DNA from: Woeseiaceae bacterium
Lineage (GTDB): Bacteria; Pseudomonadota; Gammaproteobacteria; Steroidobacterales; Woeseiaceae
Assembly: GCA_013042375.1 (NCBI GenBank)
Contig: JABDQH010000094.1
Coordinates: forward strand, 19,573-83,572
DNA: 64,000 nucleotides
Direction of reading: 5' to 3'
Made by a program: the position numbers and the translations under genes. How positions within the stretch are numbered: the first letter of the stretch is position 1; every line of letters starts with the position of its first letter. Below the pieces are notes generated by a model. That model did not search any database and had not been told where the DNA came from. It worked only from the letters and a program-made list of their open reading frames with translations. Shown here one piece after another: positions 28,181-37,522 of the stretch.

Positions 28181-28864
28181 ATGAGAACGATTCGTAGTTT
28201 CGTGCGGCGGGCCGGGCGCGTCACGGCGTCGCAGCAGCGCGCGCTCGAGGAGCTCTGGCCGCTCTACGGCGTGGATGACGACGGGCAGGTGCTGTCCTTC
28301 GCCGGGCTGTTCGGGCGCGACGCGCCGGTCGTTCTCGAGATCGGTTTCGGCAACGGCGAGACTTTTGTCAAACAGGCGGCCGCCGATCCCGACCGCAATT
28401 ATCTCGGCATCGAGGTACACGAACCGGGCATCGGGCACTGCCTGATCAAGGCGCACGAGGCCGGGGCTGGCAACCTGCGCGTGCTCGCGCACGATGCCGT
28501 CGAGGTGTTGCAGACCCGGGTGCCGGCCGGCTCCCTGGCACGCCTCAACCTCTACTTTCCCGATCCCTGGCCAAAAAAACGCCATCACAAGCGGCGCATC
28601 GTGCAGGACGCGTTCGTCGAGTTGGTCGCCGACCGGCTCGGGGACGGCGGCACCTGGTACATCGCCACCGACTGGGCCAACTACGCCGAGCATATCGACG
28701 ACGTTTTTGCCCACTCGGACCGATTTACCTTAATCGAGCGCCGGGAACATGACGGCGAGGCGCCGCTGGATCGTCCGCGCACGAAATTCGAGCGCCGCGG
28801 CCTGGGCAAGGGCCACCGCATCGTCGACTGGTGTTTCCGCAAAAATGGGCGCTCTTGCGGCTAA
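28181..28864 (+). CDS. trmB: tRNA (guanine-N7-)-methyltransferase
   Basis: 227 residues from ATG 28181 (MRTIRSFVRRAGRVT); the 693-residue track ORF is a read-through of the receptor's antisense frame. The SAM site is LEIGFGNGE, the catalytic region is LYFPDPWPKKRHHKRRIVQ, and TKFERRGLGKGHRI closes the domain. It makes m7G46 in tRNA. Divergent from the TonB receptor. Confidence 0.95.
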   Translation: MRTIRSFVRRAGRVTASQQRALEELWPLYGVDDDGQVLSFAGLFGRDAPVVLEIGFGNGETFVKQAAADPDRNYLGIEVHEPGIGHCLIKAHEAGAGNLRVLAHDAVEVLQTRVPAGSLARLNLYFPDPWPKKRHHKRRIVQDAFVELVADRLGDGGTWYIATDWANYAEHIDDVFAHSDRFTLIERREHDGEAPLDRPRTKFERRGLGKGHRIVDWCFRKNGRSCG

Positions 28865-28943
28865 TAACTATGTGTTTCTTGCGCTCCGCGCTGCATGATC
28901 TATAACGGTAATAGAGGCAACGCAAAGGAAGAGGACGAAGAAA

Positions 28944-29234
28944 ATGGCAGTCCGGTATCCCGTCATCGGTCATTGGTTTCGCCGGCCAAACGGGACGCTG
29001 TTCGAGGTAGTCGCCATTGACGAAGTCGCCGGGACCATAGAAATCCAGCAGTTCGACGGCACGATCGACGAGATCGACAACGAGCGCTGGCCACAGCTGC
29101 TGCTGGCGGAAGTCAGTGCGCCTGAAGACTGGTCCGGCTCCGTCGATATGGACCCCGAGGACTTCGGTATCAAGAGCGACGCCGAACTCCCGAACGGCTA
29201 CCACGATCCGCTGGCGTTCCTGGACAAGCTCTGA
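28944..29234 (+). CDS. Small conserved acidic protein, function unknown
   Basis: 96 residues without signal or membrane segments. The N-terminal part (FRRPNGTLFEVVAIDEVAGTIEIQQFDGTIDEIDNERW) looks like a small beta-barrel; the C-terminal part is acidic and ends with PLAFLDKL. Codon usage matches the neighbours and AAGGAAGAGGA precedes the start, so it is a real gene. It resembles short conserved hypotheticals of gammaproteobacteria; I cannot assign a family with certainty. Confidence 0.75.
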   Translation: MAVRYPVIGHWFRRPNGTLFEVVAIDEVAGTIEIQQFDGTIDEIDNERWPQLLLAEVSAPEDWSGSVDMDPEDFGIKSDAELPNGYHDPLAFLDKL

Positions 29235-29235
29235 T

Positions 29236-29607
29236 CTACATACTGGTCGGGCCTGTCACATAGATAACGCCGTCGCGCACCGCGACGTCGACCCTCCTCA
29301 GTGTGCGCCCGTTTCCCGGCCCCGCGAAACAATACCCCGTCTCGATTTCGTAGCTCGCGCCGTGCGACGCGCAGATCAGCGCACTCTTGTCCCTGGTCAG
29401 GAACTTGTCGGGCGACCAGTTGAGCGGGTGCCCGACGTGCACGCAAAAATTCTGGTACGCGTAGACCGTCTCTCCCTTGCGCACGACGAAACCGCGAAAG
29501 GGCCAGTCGCCGTCGCCGATCTGGAACTCACGGCAACCGGGATCGTCGAGCTCGTCGATGCGACCGACGGCGATTTCCATTTCGCTCAATTCGCATCCTC
29601 GTTCCAT
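29236..29607 (-). CDS. Rieske [2Fe-2S] ferredoxin-like protein
   Basis: About 123 residues. Cluster ligands are CVH (NFCVHVGHPLNW) and CASH (LICASHGASYE), the standard Rieske pair. There is no membrane anchor, so it is a soluble ferredoxin component as in dioxygenase or nitrite-reductase small subunits. ATG 29607 (MERGCE) has AAGG upstream and overlaps the ampG-like stop; ATG 29580 is an alternative. No oxygenase lies nearby, so its electron partner is unknown. Confidence 0.85.
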   Translation of the reverse strand: MERGCELSEMEIAVGRIDELDDPGCREFQIGDGDWPFRGFVVRKGETVYAYQNFCVHVGHPLNWSPDKFLTRDKSALICASHGASYEIETGYCFAGPGNGRTLRRVDVAVRDGVIYVTGPTSM

Positions 29608-30851
29608 GGCGCTACCTTGAACAGCAGCAACATTCCCGGAACCGCCAGCAATGTGCAGATCAGGAAGAAGGTCGTCCAGCCGGTTCGCTCGACAATGAGT
29701 CCGGTCGTCGCGCTGGCCAGCACCCGTGGTACCGAGACCAGCGCCGTGAACAGCGCAAACTGGGTCGCCGCGAATGCTACGTTCGTCGACTTGGCCATGA
29801 AAGCTGTCAGCGCGGCCGTTCCGAGGCCAACACCGAGGTATTCGAAAGCCATCGCAAACGCCAGCATCCATGGATTTGGTCCGACGATCGACAACAAGGC
29901 GAATCCGAGAATACTCGCGATTTGCACGAACCCGAACAACCACAGCGCGCGATTGATCGAGACCTTGACCATGATCAATCCGCCGACCAGGCCCCCGACA
30001 ATTGCCGCTGTCGTGCCGACAAACTTGGCGATCGTGCCGATCTGCGTTCCCGTGAACCCGACATCGTGAAAGAACGGCGTCTGCAACGCAGTCGCCATAT
30101 TGTCACCAAGCTTGTAGAGGAACAGGAATGCCAGCACGAGCAGTGCCGAGCCGAGTCCGGCACGGCCGATGAACTCCCGGAACGGTTCGATTACTGATTC
30201 CTTCAGCGATCGCGGCGGTGACGGCTCCTTGATCGCCTCGGCAATAACCAGCGTCATCACAATTCCCACCAGCATGAACAACGCCACGATGACGAAGACC
30301 ATGTGCCACGGGAGCCGGTCAGCCAGGATGAGTCCAAGCCCGCCCGGAATGAGTCCTGAGAGACGGTACGCCTGCACGTGGACAGAGTTCCCCAATCCGA
30401 GCTCGACGTCGGGCAGCAATTCGCGACGAAAAGCATCGAGGACGACGTCCTGGCTGGCACTGAAAAAGGCGACAGCTACGGCCAGGTAGGCAACCGCCCA
30501 GAGCGACAGCGCCGGCTCGTAAAAACCGAGGGCGGCAATCGAAACGAGCAAAGCCAGTTGGGTCACGAGGATCCAGCCGCGCCGGTGACCGAGAAACGGC
30601 AGGGTGTAGCGATCCATGATCGGAGCCCACAGGAACTTCCATGTGTAGGGGAACTGCACCAGCGCGAAGAACCCGATTTCCGCGAGGCCCACACCTTCCG
30701 TGCGCAGCCAGTACGGGACCATCTGGAACAGCAAGTAGAGCGGCAGCCCTGAAGAGAATCCGGTGAACACACATATCAGCATGCGCCGGTTCAGCACGGC
30801 TTCTTTCAAGCTCTCCTTGCGCGTTCTGTCGAGGTTGGCGTCAGCCGTCAT
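29586..30851 (-). CDS. ampG: AmpG-like MFS permease (anhydromuropeptide importer)
   Basis: 421 residues with about 12 membrane helices. GFSSGLPLYLLFQMVPYWLRTEGVGLAEIG and FFSASQDVVLDAFRREL are AmpG-family signatures. AmpG imports GlcNAc-anhydroMurNAc peptides for cell-wall recycling and signals to AmpR where present. The start overlaps the xth stop by 11 bases, and the Rieske gene overlaps its end, so the three form a compact minus-strand unit. Confidence 0.82.
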   Translation of the reverse strand: MTADANLDRTRKESLKEAVLNRRMLICVFTGFSSGLPLYLLFQMVPYWLRTEGVGLAEIGFFALVQFPYTWKFLWAPIMDRYTLPFLGHRRGWILVTQLALLVSIAALGFYEPALSLWAVAYLAVAVAFFSASQDVVLDAFRRELLPDVELGLGNSVHVQAYRLSGLIPGGLGLILADRLPWHMVFVIVALFMLVGIVMTLVIAEAIKEPSPPRSLKESVIEPFREFIGRAGLGSALLVLAFLFLYKLGDNMATALQTPFFHDVGFTGTQIGTIAKFVGTTAAIVGGLVGGLIMVKVSINRALWLFGFVQIASILGFALLSIVGPNPWMLAFAMAFEYLGVGLGTAALTAFMAKSTNVAFAATQFALFTALVSVPRVLASATTGLIVERTGWTTFFLICTLLAVPGMLLLFKVAPWNEDAN

Positions 30852-31623
30852 GCGCCCAATCGTAATCCATGATCAGTGGCGCGTGGTCGGAGAAGCGCTG
30901 CGACTTGTAGATCTCGGTGCGCTGCACCTTGTCCCTGAGGCCGGGCGTCACGACATGGTAGTCGATGCGCCACCCGACATTTTTGTCCCAGGCGGCCCCG
31001 CGGTTCGACCACCACGTGTATTGTTCGGGCTCCTGCTCGAGCGTGCGAAACGCGTCGACCCACCCGAGTTTGCCGAAGACCTGGTCCAGCCAGGCGCGCT
31101 CCTCGGGCAGGCAGCCCGAGTTCTTCTGGTTCTGCTTCCAGTTCCTGATGTCGCCTTCCTTGTGCACGATGTTCCAGTCGCCGCAGATAACGTACTCGGC
31201 GCGGCGTCGCTTCAGTTTTCGCATGTGCTCGGTGAACGAGGTCATGCACCGGTACTTGGCCGCCTGGCGTTCCTCGCTCGAGGAACCCGACGGCAGGTAC
31301 AGCGACACGACGTTGATCCCGCCGAGCTGAACTTCGAGGTAGCGTCCTTCCTTATCGAACTCCTCGTCGCCGTAGCCGCGCACGACTCTCCGGGGCTCGT
31401 GCCGCGTGTAGATGGCCGTACCCGAGTAGCCTTTCTTCTCGGCGTCTTCGTAGAAGCAGTGATAGCCGGCCGGCGAAAACACGTCGTCGGTGAGCTGGTG
31501 CTCCTGCGCCTTGGTCTCCTGGATACAGACGACGTCGGCATGCTGCGCGCGCATCCACTCAAAGAACCCCTTGCGGGCGGCGGCGCGGATACCGTTGGCA
31601 TTGAGGGTGATAACGCGGAACAA
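30841..31623 (-). CDS. xth: Exodeoxyribonuclease III
   Basis: 260 residues of the exonuclease/endonuclease/phosphatase fold. [28 protein letters not shown] (metal Glu), GDWNIVH and [11 protein letters not shown] (catalytic His) are present. It is the AP endonuclease of base-excision repair. Divergent from pyrE, as in several proteobacteria. Confidence 0.96.
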   Translation of the reverse strand: MFRVITLNANGIRAAARKGFFEWMRAQHADVVCIQETKAQEHQLTDDVFSPAGYHCFYEDAEKKGYSGTAIYTRHEPRRVVRGYGDEEFDKEGRYLEVQLGGINVVSLYLPSGSSSEERQAAKYRCMTSFTEHMRKLKRRRAEYVICGDWNIVHKEGDIRNWKQNQKNSGCLPEERAWLDQVFGKLGWVDAFRTLEQEPEQYTWWSNRGAAWDKNVGWRIDYHVVTPGLRDKVQRTEIYKSQRFSDHAPLIMDYDWAHDG

Positions 31624-31681
31624 CCGGGGTCTCCTGTGTCATACTCGGTTGGAAAGCGGCAATCATACAGAACCCCCTCCA

Positions 31682-32329
31682 ATGCGTGGCTACAAGAGAG
31701 AATTTATCGAGCTGGCGCTCGAACTCGGCGTGCTGCGGTTCGGTGAGTTTACGTTGAAGTCGGGACGGCTCAGCCCCTACTTCTTCAACGCCGGCCTGTT
31801 CAATACCGGCTATGCCGCCGCCAAGCTCGCCCGTTATTACGCTGCCGCGATCGCCGAATCCGACGTTCGCTTCGACATGTTGTTCGGCCCGGCGTACAAG
31901 GGGATTCCCCTGGCGACACTTGCGGCGGCTGCCCTGGCCGAACATCACGACATCGACGTGCCGTACTCGTTCAACCGTAAGGAGGCGAAGGCGCACGGCG
32001 AGGGCGGCAATATCGTCGGCGCGCCGCTCAGCGGGCGCATACTGATCGTCGACGACGTCATCACGGCCGGGACGGCCGTCCGCGAGGCCTGCCAGATCAT
32101 CTCGGCGGCCGGCGCCGAGATCGCGGGGCTCGTCATCTCACTCGATCGCCAGGAGCGCGGACAGGGTGCCTATTCGGCGGTCCAGGAGCTGAAACAGACG
32201 CTCGGAATCCCGGTCATAAGTATTGTGCAGCTCGATGACCTGGTCGACATCTTAGAGGAATCAAGCGAGTATGAGCGTTATCTGGAACCGGTACTGGCTT
32301 ATCGCAAGCAATACGGCGTTATTACATAA
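31682..32329 (+). CDS. pyrE: Orotate phosphoribosyltransferase
   Basis: 215 residues from ATG 31682 ([18 protein letters not shown]); upstream ORF sequence is antisense to xth. The PRPP-binding motif is [18 protein letters not shown] and the flexible loop is [11 protein letters not shown]. It converts orotate to OMP in pyrimidine synthesis. Confidence 0.97.
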   Translation: MRGYKREFIELALELGVLRFGEFTLKSGRLSPYFFNAGLFNTGYAAAKLARYYAAAIAESDVRFDMLFGPAYKGIPLATLAAAALAEHHDIDVPYSFNRKEAKAHGEGGNIVGAPLSGRILIVDDVITAGTAVREACQIISAAGAEIAGLVISLDRQERGQGAYSAVQELKQTLGIPVISIVQLDDLVDILEESSEYERYLEPVLAYRKQYGVIT

Positions 32330-32446
32330 CCCCATGATTTTTGTGCGATTGCGCGAATTTTACAGCGCACCCAAAGGCAGTTAAGCTGGCATCAAAACGA
32401 GAACCAGTCACGGTACCAAAAAGACATTTACTGGCATAGTCAAGCG

Positions 32447-33103
32447 ATGCGGAAACTGCTCACCATAATCCTGCTGCTCAGCGTTGGTCTCACGGCACAT
32501 GCCCAGGGCGCCAAGAAGGTGTACAAGTGGGAGGACGCCGACGGCAACGTCTACTACGGCGACAGCATCCCCGCAGAATTCGCCGAGCGTCCCAAGAAAG
32601 TCCTCAACGACCAGGGTGTTTCGGTCGCGGAACTCGAGGGCAAGAAGACGGCCGAGCAGCGCGAGCAGGAACGCATCGACAAAGAGCGTCGCGTCGCCGC
32701 AGAACTGCAGCGCCGTGCCGACCAGGCCCTGCTGGCAACCTACCTGTCGGTCGATGAAATCATCATGCACCGCGATCGCCGCGTCGAGCTCTTCCAGGCC
32801 CAGTCCCGCGTCACCGAGCTGTACCTCAAGAACCTCGAGCGCCGTCTTGTCGACCTGCGCACCGAGGCTTCACGTTTTCAGCCCTACAGCAACGATGCCG
32901 ACGCGCCAATGATCGACGCGGATCTCGCAGCCGACCTGCGCGATACCAAGGACACGATTGCGCGCCACCAGCGCAACCTCGAGAAGTATTCCGCCGACGA
33001 GAAACGCATCGTCGATCGCTTCGACGGCGACATTGCCCGCTTCAAGCGACTGAAGGGCATCGAAACGACGGCGAACAATGCGAGCGGCTCAACCGGTACC
33101 TGA
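32447..33103 (+). CDS. DUF4124 domain-containing exported coiled-coil protein
   Basis: 218 residues: a signal peptide ending AHAQ, the DUF4124 motif [18 protein letters not shown], then a long charged coiled coil. Same architecture as the gene at 8644. Function unknown. Its end overlaps the convergent dut gene by 15 bases. Confidence 0.85.
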   Translation: MRKLLTIILLLSVGLTAHAQGAKKVYKWEDADGNVYYGDSIPAEFAERPKKVLNDQGVSVAELEGKKTAEQREQERIDKERRVAAELQRRADQALLATYLSVDEIIMHRDRRVELFQAQSRVTELYLKNLERRLVDLRTEASRFQPYSNDADAPMIDADLAADLRDTKDTIARHQRNLEKYSADEKRIVDRFDGDIARFKRLKGIETTANNASGSTGT

Positions 33104-33544
33104 GTGACCGAAACCGCCGTCGCCACGCTGGCTCGACTCGAACTCCTCCACCACGCGAAACTCGACCTGCTCTACCGGGACGAACACCATTTGTGCGATG
33201 CGCTCGCCCGGCTGCACCTCGTAGGGCTTGCTGCCGCGATTCCAGCACGAGATGAACACCTGCCCCTGGTAATCGGAGTCGATCAGGCCCGTCAGGTTGC
33301 CGAGGACGAGCCCGTGCTTGTGGCCGAGGCCCGAGCGCGGCAGCAGGACCGCCGCGAGGCCCGGATCGGCGACGTGAATCGCGAGCCCGGTCGGCACGAG
33401 CACGGTCTCGCCCGGTGCGACCGTGACGGCATCGTCGATGCAGGCCCGCATGTCGAGGCCGGCCGAACCATGCGTCGCGTAATGCGGTAAGGAGATCGTG
33501 TCCCCGACGCGCGGGTCCAGGATTTTAAGTTCGATGGATCTCAA
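33089..33544 (-). CDS. dut: dUTP diphosphatase
   Basis: 151 residues with all five trimeric dUTPase motifs: [28 protein letters not shown] (catalytic Asp), [10 protein letters not shown] and the C-terminal [11 protein letters not shown]-loop-like tail. It hydrolyses dUTP to dUMP. It is directly downstream of coaBC (5-base gap), the usual gammaproteobacterial pairing. Confidence 0.97.
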   Translation of the reverse strand: MRSIELKILDPRVGDTISLPHYATHGSAGLDMRACIDDAVTVAPGETVLVPTGLAIHVADPGLAAVLLPRSGLGHKHGLVLGNLTGLIDSDYQGQVFISCWNRGSKPYEVQPGERIAQMVFVPVEQVEFRVVEEFESSQRGDGGFGHSGTG

Positions 33545-33549
33545 GGGCC

Positions 33550-34794
33550 TCAGGTCCGCCTGTTCTTGTTCGAAATAATGCTCAGCCGCGGCTGCGTGCC
33601 GGTGCCGCGGAGAGCATAGTAGCGTTCGGCGACGAGCTCAACGAGTTCATTGGCGAGTTCCGATTTCCGCGCCTCCGGAAACTGTCTCTCACCCGCTGCC
33701 CAGAATACGGTAGCCGCATTGTCATCGCGGTCGAAGCCCCGATCGGCACCCACGCGATTGGCGATGATCATATCGAGCTTCTTATTCACGAGCTTGGCGC
33801 GCGCGTACTCTTCGAGCCTCTCCGTTTCGGCGGCAAAGCCGACCGTGAACGGTCCGCCATCGAGTGCCGCGACCGAGGCCAGGATATCGGGGCAGCGCAC
33901 GAGCTCAATTGTCATGGCCTCGCGTTTCTTCTTGATCTTCTGCTCGGCAGGCGCCACCGGACGATAGTCGGCGACGGCCGCCGCCGCGATGAAGATGTCG
34001 GCGTCCTCGATCACGGCGTGCGTAGCTCCGTACATCTGTTCGGCCGTCGTGACCTCGCGGACCTCGACGCCGGGCGGCGCCGGCAGATCGACCGGGCCGC
34101 TGATCAGGATGACCTCGGCGTCCTGGGCGACGGCCGCGCGCGCCATCGCGTAGCCCATCTTGCCCGAGCTGCGATTGGAGATGTAACGCACCGGATCGAT
34201 GCTCTCGCGCGTGGGGCCCGCGGTGATCACGACCTTCTTCCCCTTGAGCAGACCTTCGCCGTGGCTGATGCCGAGATCGAACACGGCCGCCGCGATCGCA
34301 TCGGTTTCGAGCATGCGGCCCGCGCCTTCCTCGCCGCAGGCCTGCGACCCGACGCCGGGGCCGAGAATATGCACGCCGCGCTGCTCGAGGACCGCGCGGT
34401 TCGCCTGTGTCGCCGGGTTGTTCCACATGACGTGGTTCATCGCGGGCGCGAGCGCGAGCGGCGCCTCGGTCGCGAGGCAGATCGTCGTCAGCAGATCGGG
34501 CGCGCCGCCCGAGACGATGCGCGCCATGACCTCGGCCGTCGCCGGCGCGATGAGCACGACGTCCGCCCAGCGCGCGAGCTCGATGTGGCTCATGGCGCGC
34601 TCGGCTTCCTTGTCCCAGAGGTTCGAGCGCACGGCCCTGCCCGAAACGGCCTGCAGCGCCGTGTCGGTGACGAATTCCTCCGCCGAAGCGGTCATGACGA
34701 TCTGCACGTCGGCGCCCCGCTCCTTGAGACGCCTGACGAGATCGGGTGCCTTGTACGCGGCGATGCCGCCCGTGATGCCGAGAACGATGTTCAT
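33550..34794 (-). CDS. coaBC: Bifunctional CoaBC (phosphopantothenoylcysteine synthetase/decarboxylase)
   Basis: 414 residues. N-terminal flavin-dependent decarboxylase has [10 protein letters not shown], catalytic His in [15 protein letters not shown] and lid Cys in [11 protein letters not shown]-terminal synthetase has [27 protein letters not shown] and KIKKK. Makes 4'-phosphopantetheine from phosphopantothenate. coaD, which acts next in CoA synthesis, is also in the window (37034). Divergent from radC. Confidence 0.97.
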   Translation of the reverse strand: MNIVLGITGGIAAYKAPDLVRRLKERGADVQIVMTASAEEFVTDTALQAVSGRAVRSNLWDKEAERAMSHIELARWADVVLIAPATAEVMARIVSGGAPDLLTTICLATEAPLALAPAMNHVMWNNPATQANRAVLEQRGVHILGPGVGSQACGEEGAGRMLETDAIAAAVFDLGISHGEGLLKGKKVVITAGPTRESIDPVRYISNRSSGKMGYAMARAAVAQDAEVILISGPVDLPAPPGVEVREVTTAEQMYGATHAVIEDADIFIAAAAVADYRPVAPAEQKIKKKREAMTIELVRCPDILASVAALDGGPFTVGFAAETERLEEYARAKLVNKKLDMIIANRVGADRGFDRDDNAATVFWAAGERQFPEARKSELANELVELVAERYYALRGTGTQPRLSIISNKNRRT

Positions 34795-34885
34795 GCGATT
34801 AGCTTATCGCGCAAGCGCCGAAACCGGCAATTTTGCTTAGATTTCTTCGTTGTTTCGATATGCGTGCGTGGCAGAACCTGTGCCC

Positions 34886-35491
34886 ATGGACGACGACTTC
34901 CCCAGGGACTGGAGTGACGCGCGGCTGCTCGGCGCGCTGGTCGGCATGCGCGCCGCCGCATCGCTGCTCGGACGATTCGGCAGCCTGCGCGGGCTGTTGC
35001 ACGCGGAATCGAGATCGCTCCTCGACTGCCGCAGCATCGGCCCGGGCAGGCTCCGGGCCCTGCGCGTGGTCCCGGAGCTTGCTCGTCGCTACTTCGAGGA
35101 GTCGCTGTCCAGTGGCGAGACCATCCGCAGTCCGGCCGACACGGAGACCTTTCTCAAGGCCCGCATGCGCCACCTCGACCACGAACTCTTTTGCTGCCTG
35201 TTCCTCGACAACCGCCATCGCGTGCTGCGTTTCGACGAGATGTTCCGCGGCACGATCGACGGCACCAGCGTCTATCCGCGCGAGGTCGTCAAGGAGGCGC
35301 TGGCCGTGAACGCGGCCGCCGTGATTCTCGCCCACAACCATCCGAGCGGCGTCGCCGAGCCCAGCCAGGCCGACGAGCGCATCACGCGGCGCCTGAAATC
35401 CGCCCTCGAACTCGTCGATATCCGCCTGCTCGATCACCTGATCATCGGGGACGGGGCGGCGACGTCGCTGGCCTCCCGCGGTATGCTGTGA
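34886..35491 (+). CDS. radC: RadC family JAB-domain protein (short N-terminus)
   Basis: About 201 residues from ATG 34886 (MDDDFPRDW); TTG 34850 is the longer alternative. The JAMM metalloprotease-like motif ILAHNHPSGVAEPSQAD is complete. The N-terminal helix-hairpin-helix region (FGSLRGLL...IGPGRLRAL) is present, but the segment before it is about 20 residues shorter than usual. The family's role in DNA repair is doubtful. Sits between coaBC and rpmB in the conserved order. Confidence 0.88.
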   Translation: MDDDFPRDWSDARLLGALVGMRAAASLLGRFGSLRGLLHAESRSLLDCRSIGPGRLRALRVVPELARRYFEESLSSGETIRSPADTETFLKARMRHLDHELFCCLFLDNRHRVLRFDEMFRGTIDGTSVYPREVVKEALAVNAAAVILAHNHPSGVAEPSQADERITRRLKSALELVDIRLLDHLIIGDGAATSLASRGML

Positions 35492-35499
35492 CCCTGCCC

Positions 35500-35528
35500 T
35501 TGAAGTGGACGGGCCGGGCTGGTATAAA
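35500..35528 (+). promoter_or_regulatory. Sigma-70 promoter of rpmB-rpmG
   Basis: TTGAAG, a 17-base spacer, then TATAAA, immediately after the radC stop and about 60 bases before the rpmB start. A short CCCGC/GCGGG hairpin follows in the leader. Confidence 0.6.
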
Positions 35529-35587
35529 GTCTCGCTCTTTGCCCGCCCTTCGCGGGTAACATGCAATAAAATCAGAGACTTAATGTC

Positions 35588-35824
35588 ATGTCCAAGGTTT
35601 GCCAGGTGACCGGGAAGCGGCCGATGAGCGGCAACAACGTTTCCCACGCCCACAACAAGACGCGCCGTCGCTTTCTGCCCAACCTGCAGAACAAGCGTTT
35701 CTGGCTCGAATCCGAGAACCGCTGGGTACGCCTGCGCGTATCGCACAAGGGTATGCGCATCATCGACAAGCACGGCATCGATAAGGTCGTCGCCGACCTG
35801 CGCGCTGCCGGCACGCACGTGTAA
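35588..35824 (+). CDS. rpmB: 50S ribosomal protein L28
   Basis: 78 residues: [29 protein letters not shown] is the L28 signature, and the length is normal. Co-transcribed with rpmG 18 bases downstream. Confidence 0.98.
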   Translation: MSKVCQVTGKRPMSGNNVSHAHNKTRRRFLPNLQNKRFWLESENRWVRLRVSHKGMRIIDKHGIDKVVADLRAAGTHV

Positions 35825-35842
35825 CCCCGGGAGGATTCAGCC

Positions 35843-36010
35843 ATGGCTAAGGGAAATCGCGACAAGATCAAGCTGGTGTCGAGTGCCGGCACGGGCCACT
35901 ACTACACGGCCACGAAGAACAAGAAGCTCCATCCCGGAAAGATGCAAACGAAGAAGTACGATCCGACGATCCGCAAGCACGTGATCTACAAGGAAGCGAA
36001 GATCAAGTAA
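35843..36010 (+). CDS. rpmG: 50S ribosomal protein L33 (not in the ORF track)
   Basis: 55 residues starting [21 protein letters not shown] and ending YKEAKIK, preceded by GGGAGGA. It is too short for the track but unmistakable. The zinc-ribbon cysteines are absent, so this is the zinc-independent C-minus form. Confidence 0.97.
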   Translation: MAKGNRDKIKLVSSAGTGHYYTATKNKKLHPGKMQTKKYDPTIRKHVIYKEAKIK

Positions 36011-36020
36011 AGCGCCCCTT

Positions 36021-36104
36021 GTGGGAGCGGCTTTATACCCCGAGGGCACCTGGGCCGCGATTTCGGGCCTTATAATCCCGCTTGACGGGAGAAGGCCCTC
36101 CCAC
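36021..36104. repeat. REP-like palindromic element 4 (long form)
   Basis: GTGGGAGCGGCTTTATACCCC...GAAGGCCCTCCCAC, oriented opposite to element 3 and about twice its length because of extra sequence in the middle. Lies just after rpmG. Confidence 0.7.
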
Positions 36105-36120
36105 AACTAAAGGATCCAGG

Positions 36121-36146
36121 AAGCCCGCTTTCACGCGGGCTTTTTT
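36121..36146 (+). terminator. Rho-independent terminator of rpmB-rpmG
   Basis: AAGCCCGC-TTTCAC-GCGGGCTT stem-loop followed by a T-run (TTTTTT in total), before mutM. Confidence 0.88.
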
Positions 36147-36189
36147 GTACATGGATGTGCGAGAGCGGCGTTTTGGGCACAATCCTCGT

Positions 36190-37002
36190 ATGCCCGAACT
36201 ACCCGAAGTCGAAACCAGCCGCCGCGGCATCGAGCCGTGGATCGTCGACCGGACCATCGTCGACGTCGTCGTGCGCGACCGCCGCCTGCGCTGGCCCGTG
36301 GCACGCGGCACCGAAAGCAGGCTGCGCGGCCAGCGCATCGACTCGGTCGCAAGACGCGCCAAATACCTGCTGATCAACACGGCGTCGGGCACGGCGCTCA
36401 TGCACCTCGGCATGACGGGCAGCGTGTTCATCGTCGAGCGCGGCACGCCGGCCGGCGTGCACGATCACATCGACGTCGAACTCGACTCGGGAAAAGCGCT
36501 GCGCTTTCGTGACCCGCGACGCTTCGGCAGTTTCTTCTTCAGCCAGCGACCCTACGAGCACCCGTTGCTCGCCAGGCTCGGGCCCGAGCCGCTCGGCGAG
36601 GCGTTCGACGGCGAGTACCTCTGGACGGCGTCGCGCGGTCGCAGGGTCAGCGTCAAACAGTTCATCATGAACGCGCAGGTCGTCGTCGGCGTCGGCAACA
36701 TCTATGCGAGCGAGTCACTGTTCCAGGCCGGCATCAACCCGAAGCGTGCGGCCGGGCGTATCGCGCGCCGTCGCTACGATGCGCTCGCCGGCTCGATCAG
36801 GGACGTCCTCGCGCGCGCGATCGAGGCCGGCGGCACGACGCTAAGGGACTTCTACGGCGGCGACGGCGAACCCGGTTACTTCAAACAGGAACTCGAGGTA
36901 TACGACCGCGAGGACGAGCACTGTCGCCGGTGCGACACGCTCATCACGGCGATCGTGCAGGGACAGCGTACGACCTACTACTGCAAACGCTGCCAGACCT
37001 AG
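36190..37002 (+). CDS. mutM: Formamidopyrimidine-DNA glycosylase
   Basis: 270 residues from ATG 36190, giving MPELPEVE with catalytic Pro2 and Glu3. The helix-two-turn-helix region includes NIYASESLFQAGINP, and the C-terminal zinc finger is CRRCD...YYCKRCQ. It removes 8-oxoguanine and nicks the strand. The track's 36 extra residues come from the terminator region. Confidence 0.97.
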   Translation: MPELPEVETSRRGIEPWIVDRTIVDVVVRDRRLRWPVARGTESRLRGQRIDSVARRAKYLLINTASGTALMHLGMTGSVFIVERGTPAGVHDHIDVELDSGKALRFRDPRRFGSFFFSQRPYEHPLLARLGPEPLGEAFDGEYLWTASRGRRVSVKQFIMNAQVVVGVGNIYASESLFQAGINPKRAAGRIARRRYDALAGSIRDVLARAIEAGGTTLRDFYGGDGEPGYFKQELEVYDREDEHCRRCDTLITAIVQGQRTTYYCKRCQT

Positions 37003-37011
37003 TCACTGGAT

Positions 37012-37032
37012 GTGGGAGGGCTTCAGCCCCGA
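37012..37032. repeat. REP-like half element 5
   Basis: GTGGGAGGGCTTCAGCCCCGA, one half of the family, in the 31-base gap between the convergent mutM and coaD genes. Confidence 0.6.
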
Positions 37033-37033
37033 A

Positions 37034-37522
37034 CTACGACGAGTTTGTGACCCCGTCCAGCGCGTGTTTCACCTTCGGCGACACGAAACCCGATACGTCG
37101 CCGCCCAGGGAAGCGACTTCACGCACCAGCGTCGAGGAGATATACGTGTACTTGTCGGTCGGCGTCAGGAACACGGTCTCGACCTCCTCGGTCAGGGCAC
37201 GGTTCATGTTGGCGAGCTGGAACTCGTACTCGAAGTCGGACACGGCCCGGAGGCCGCGGACGATGGCCTGGTAGCCGTGCGTGCGCGCATACTCGACGGT
37301 TAACCCTGAGTAACCGCGAACCTCAACGTTTTCGTACTCCGCAAGCGCGTCTTCGGCCATCGCCAGACGTTCGTCGAACGAGAACATCGGCTGCTTGCTG
37401 CCCGTGTCGCGAGCGATCGCGACGACGACCGTGTCGAAAAGGCGCGCTGCACGCCTGACGAGATCTTCGTGCCCGAGCGTGATCGGGTCGAAGGTGCCGG
37501 GGTACATCGCGGATATCGCCAT
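37034..37522 (-). CDS. coaD: Phosphopantetheine adenylyltransferase
   Basis: 162 residues. MYPGTFDPITLGHEDLVRRA carries the TFDP..GH nucleotidyl-transfer motif, and ISSTLVREVASLGGDVSGFV is the C-terminal signature. Makes dephospho-CoA. Immediately follows rsmD on the minus strand, in the common rsmD-coaD pairing. Confidence 0.97.
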   Translation of the reverse strand: MAISAMYPGTFDPITLGHEDLVRRAARLFDTVVVAIARDTGSKQPMFSFDERLAMAEDALAEYENVEVRGYSGLTVEYARTHGYQAIVRGLRAVSDFEYEFQLANMNRALTEEVETVFLTPTDKYTYISSTLVREVASLGGDVSGFVSPKVKHALDGVTNSS

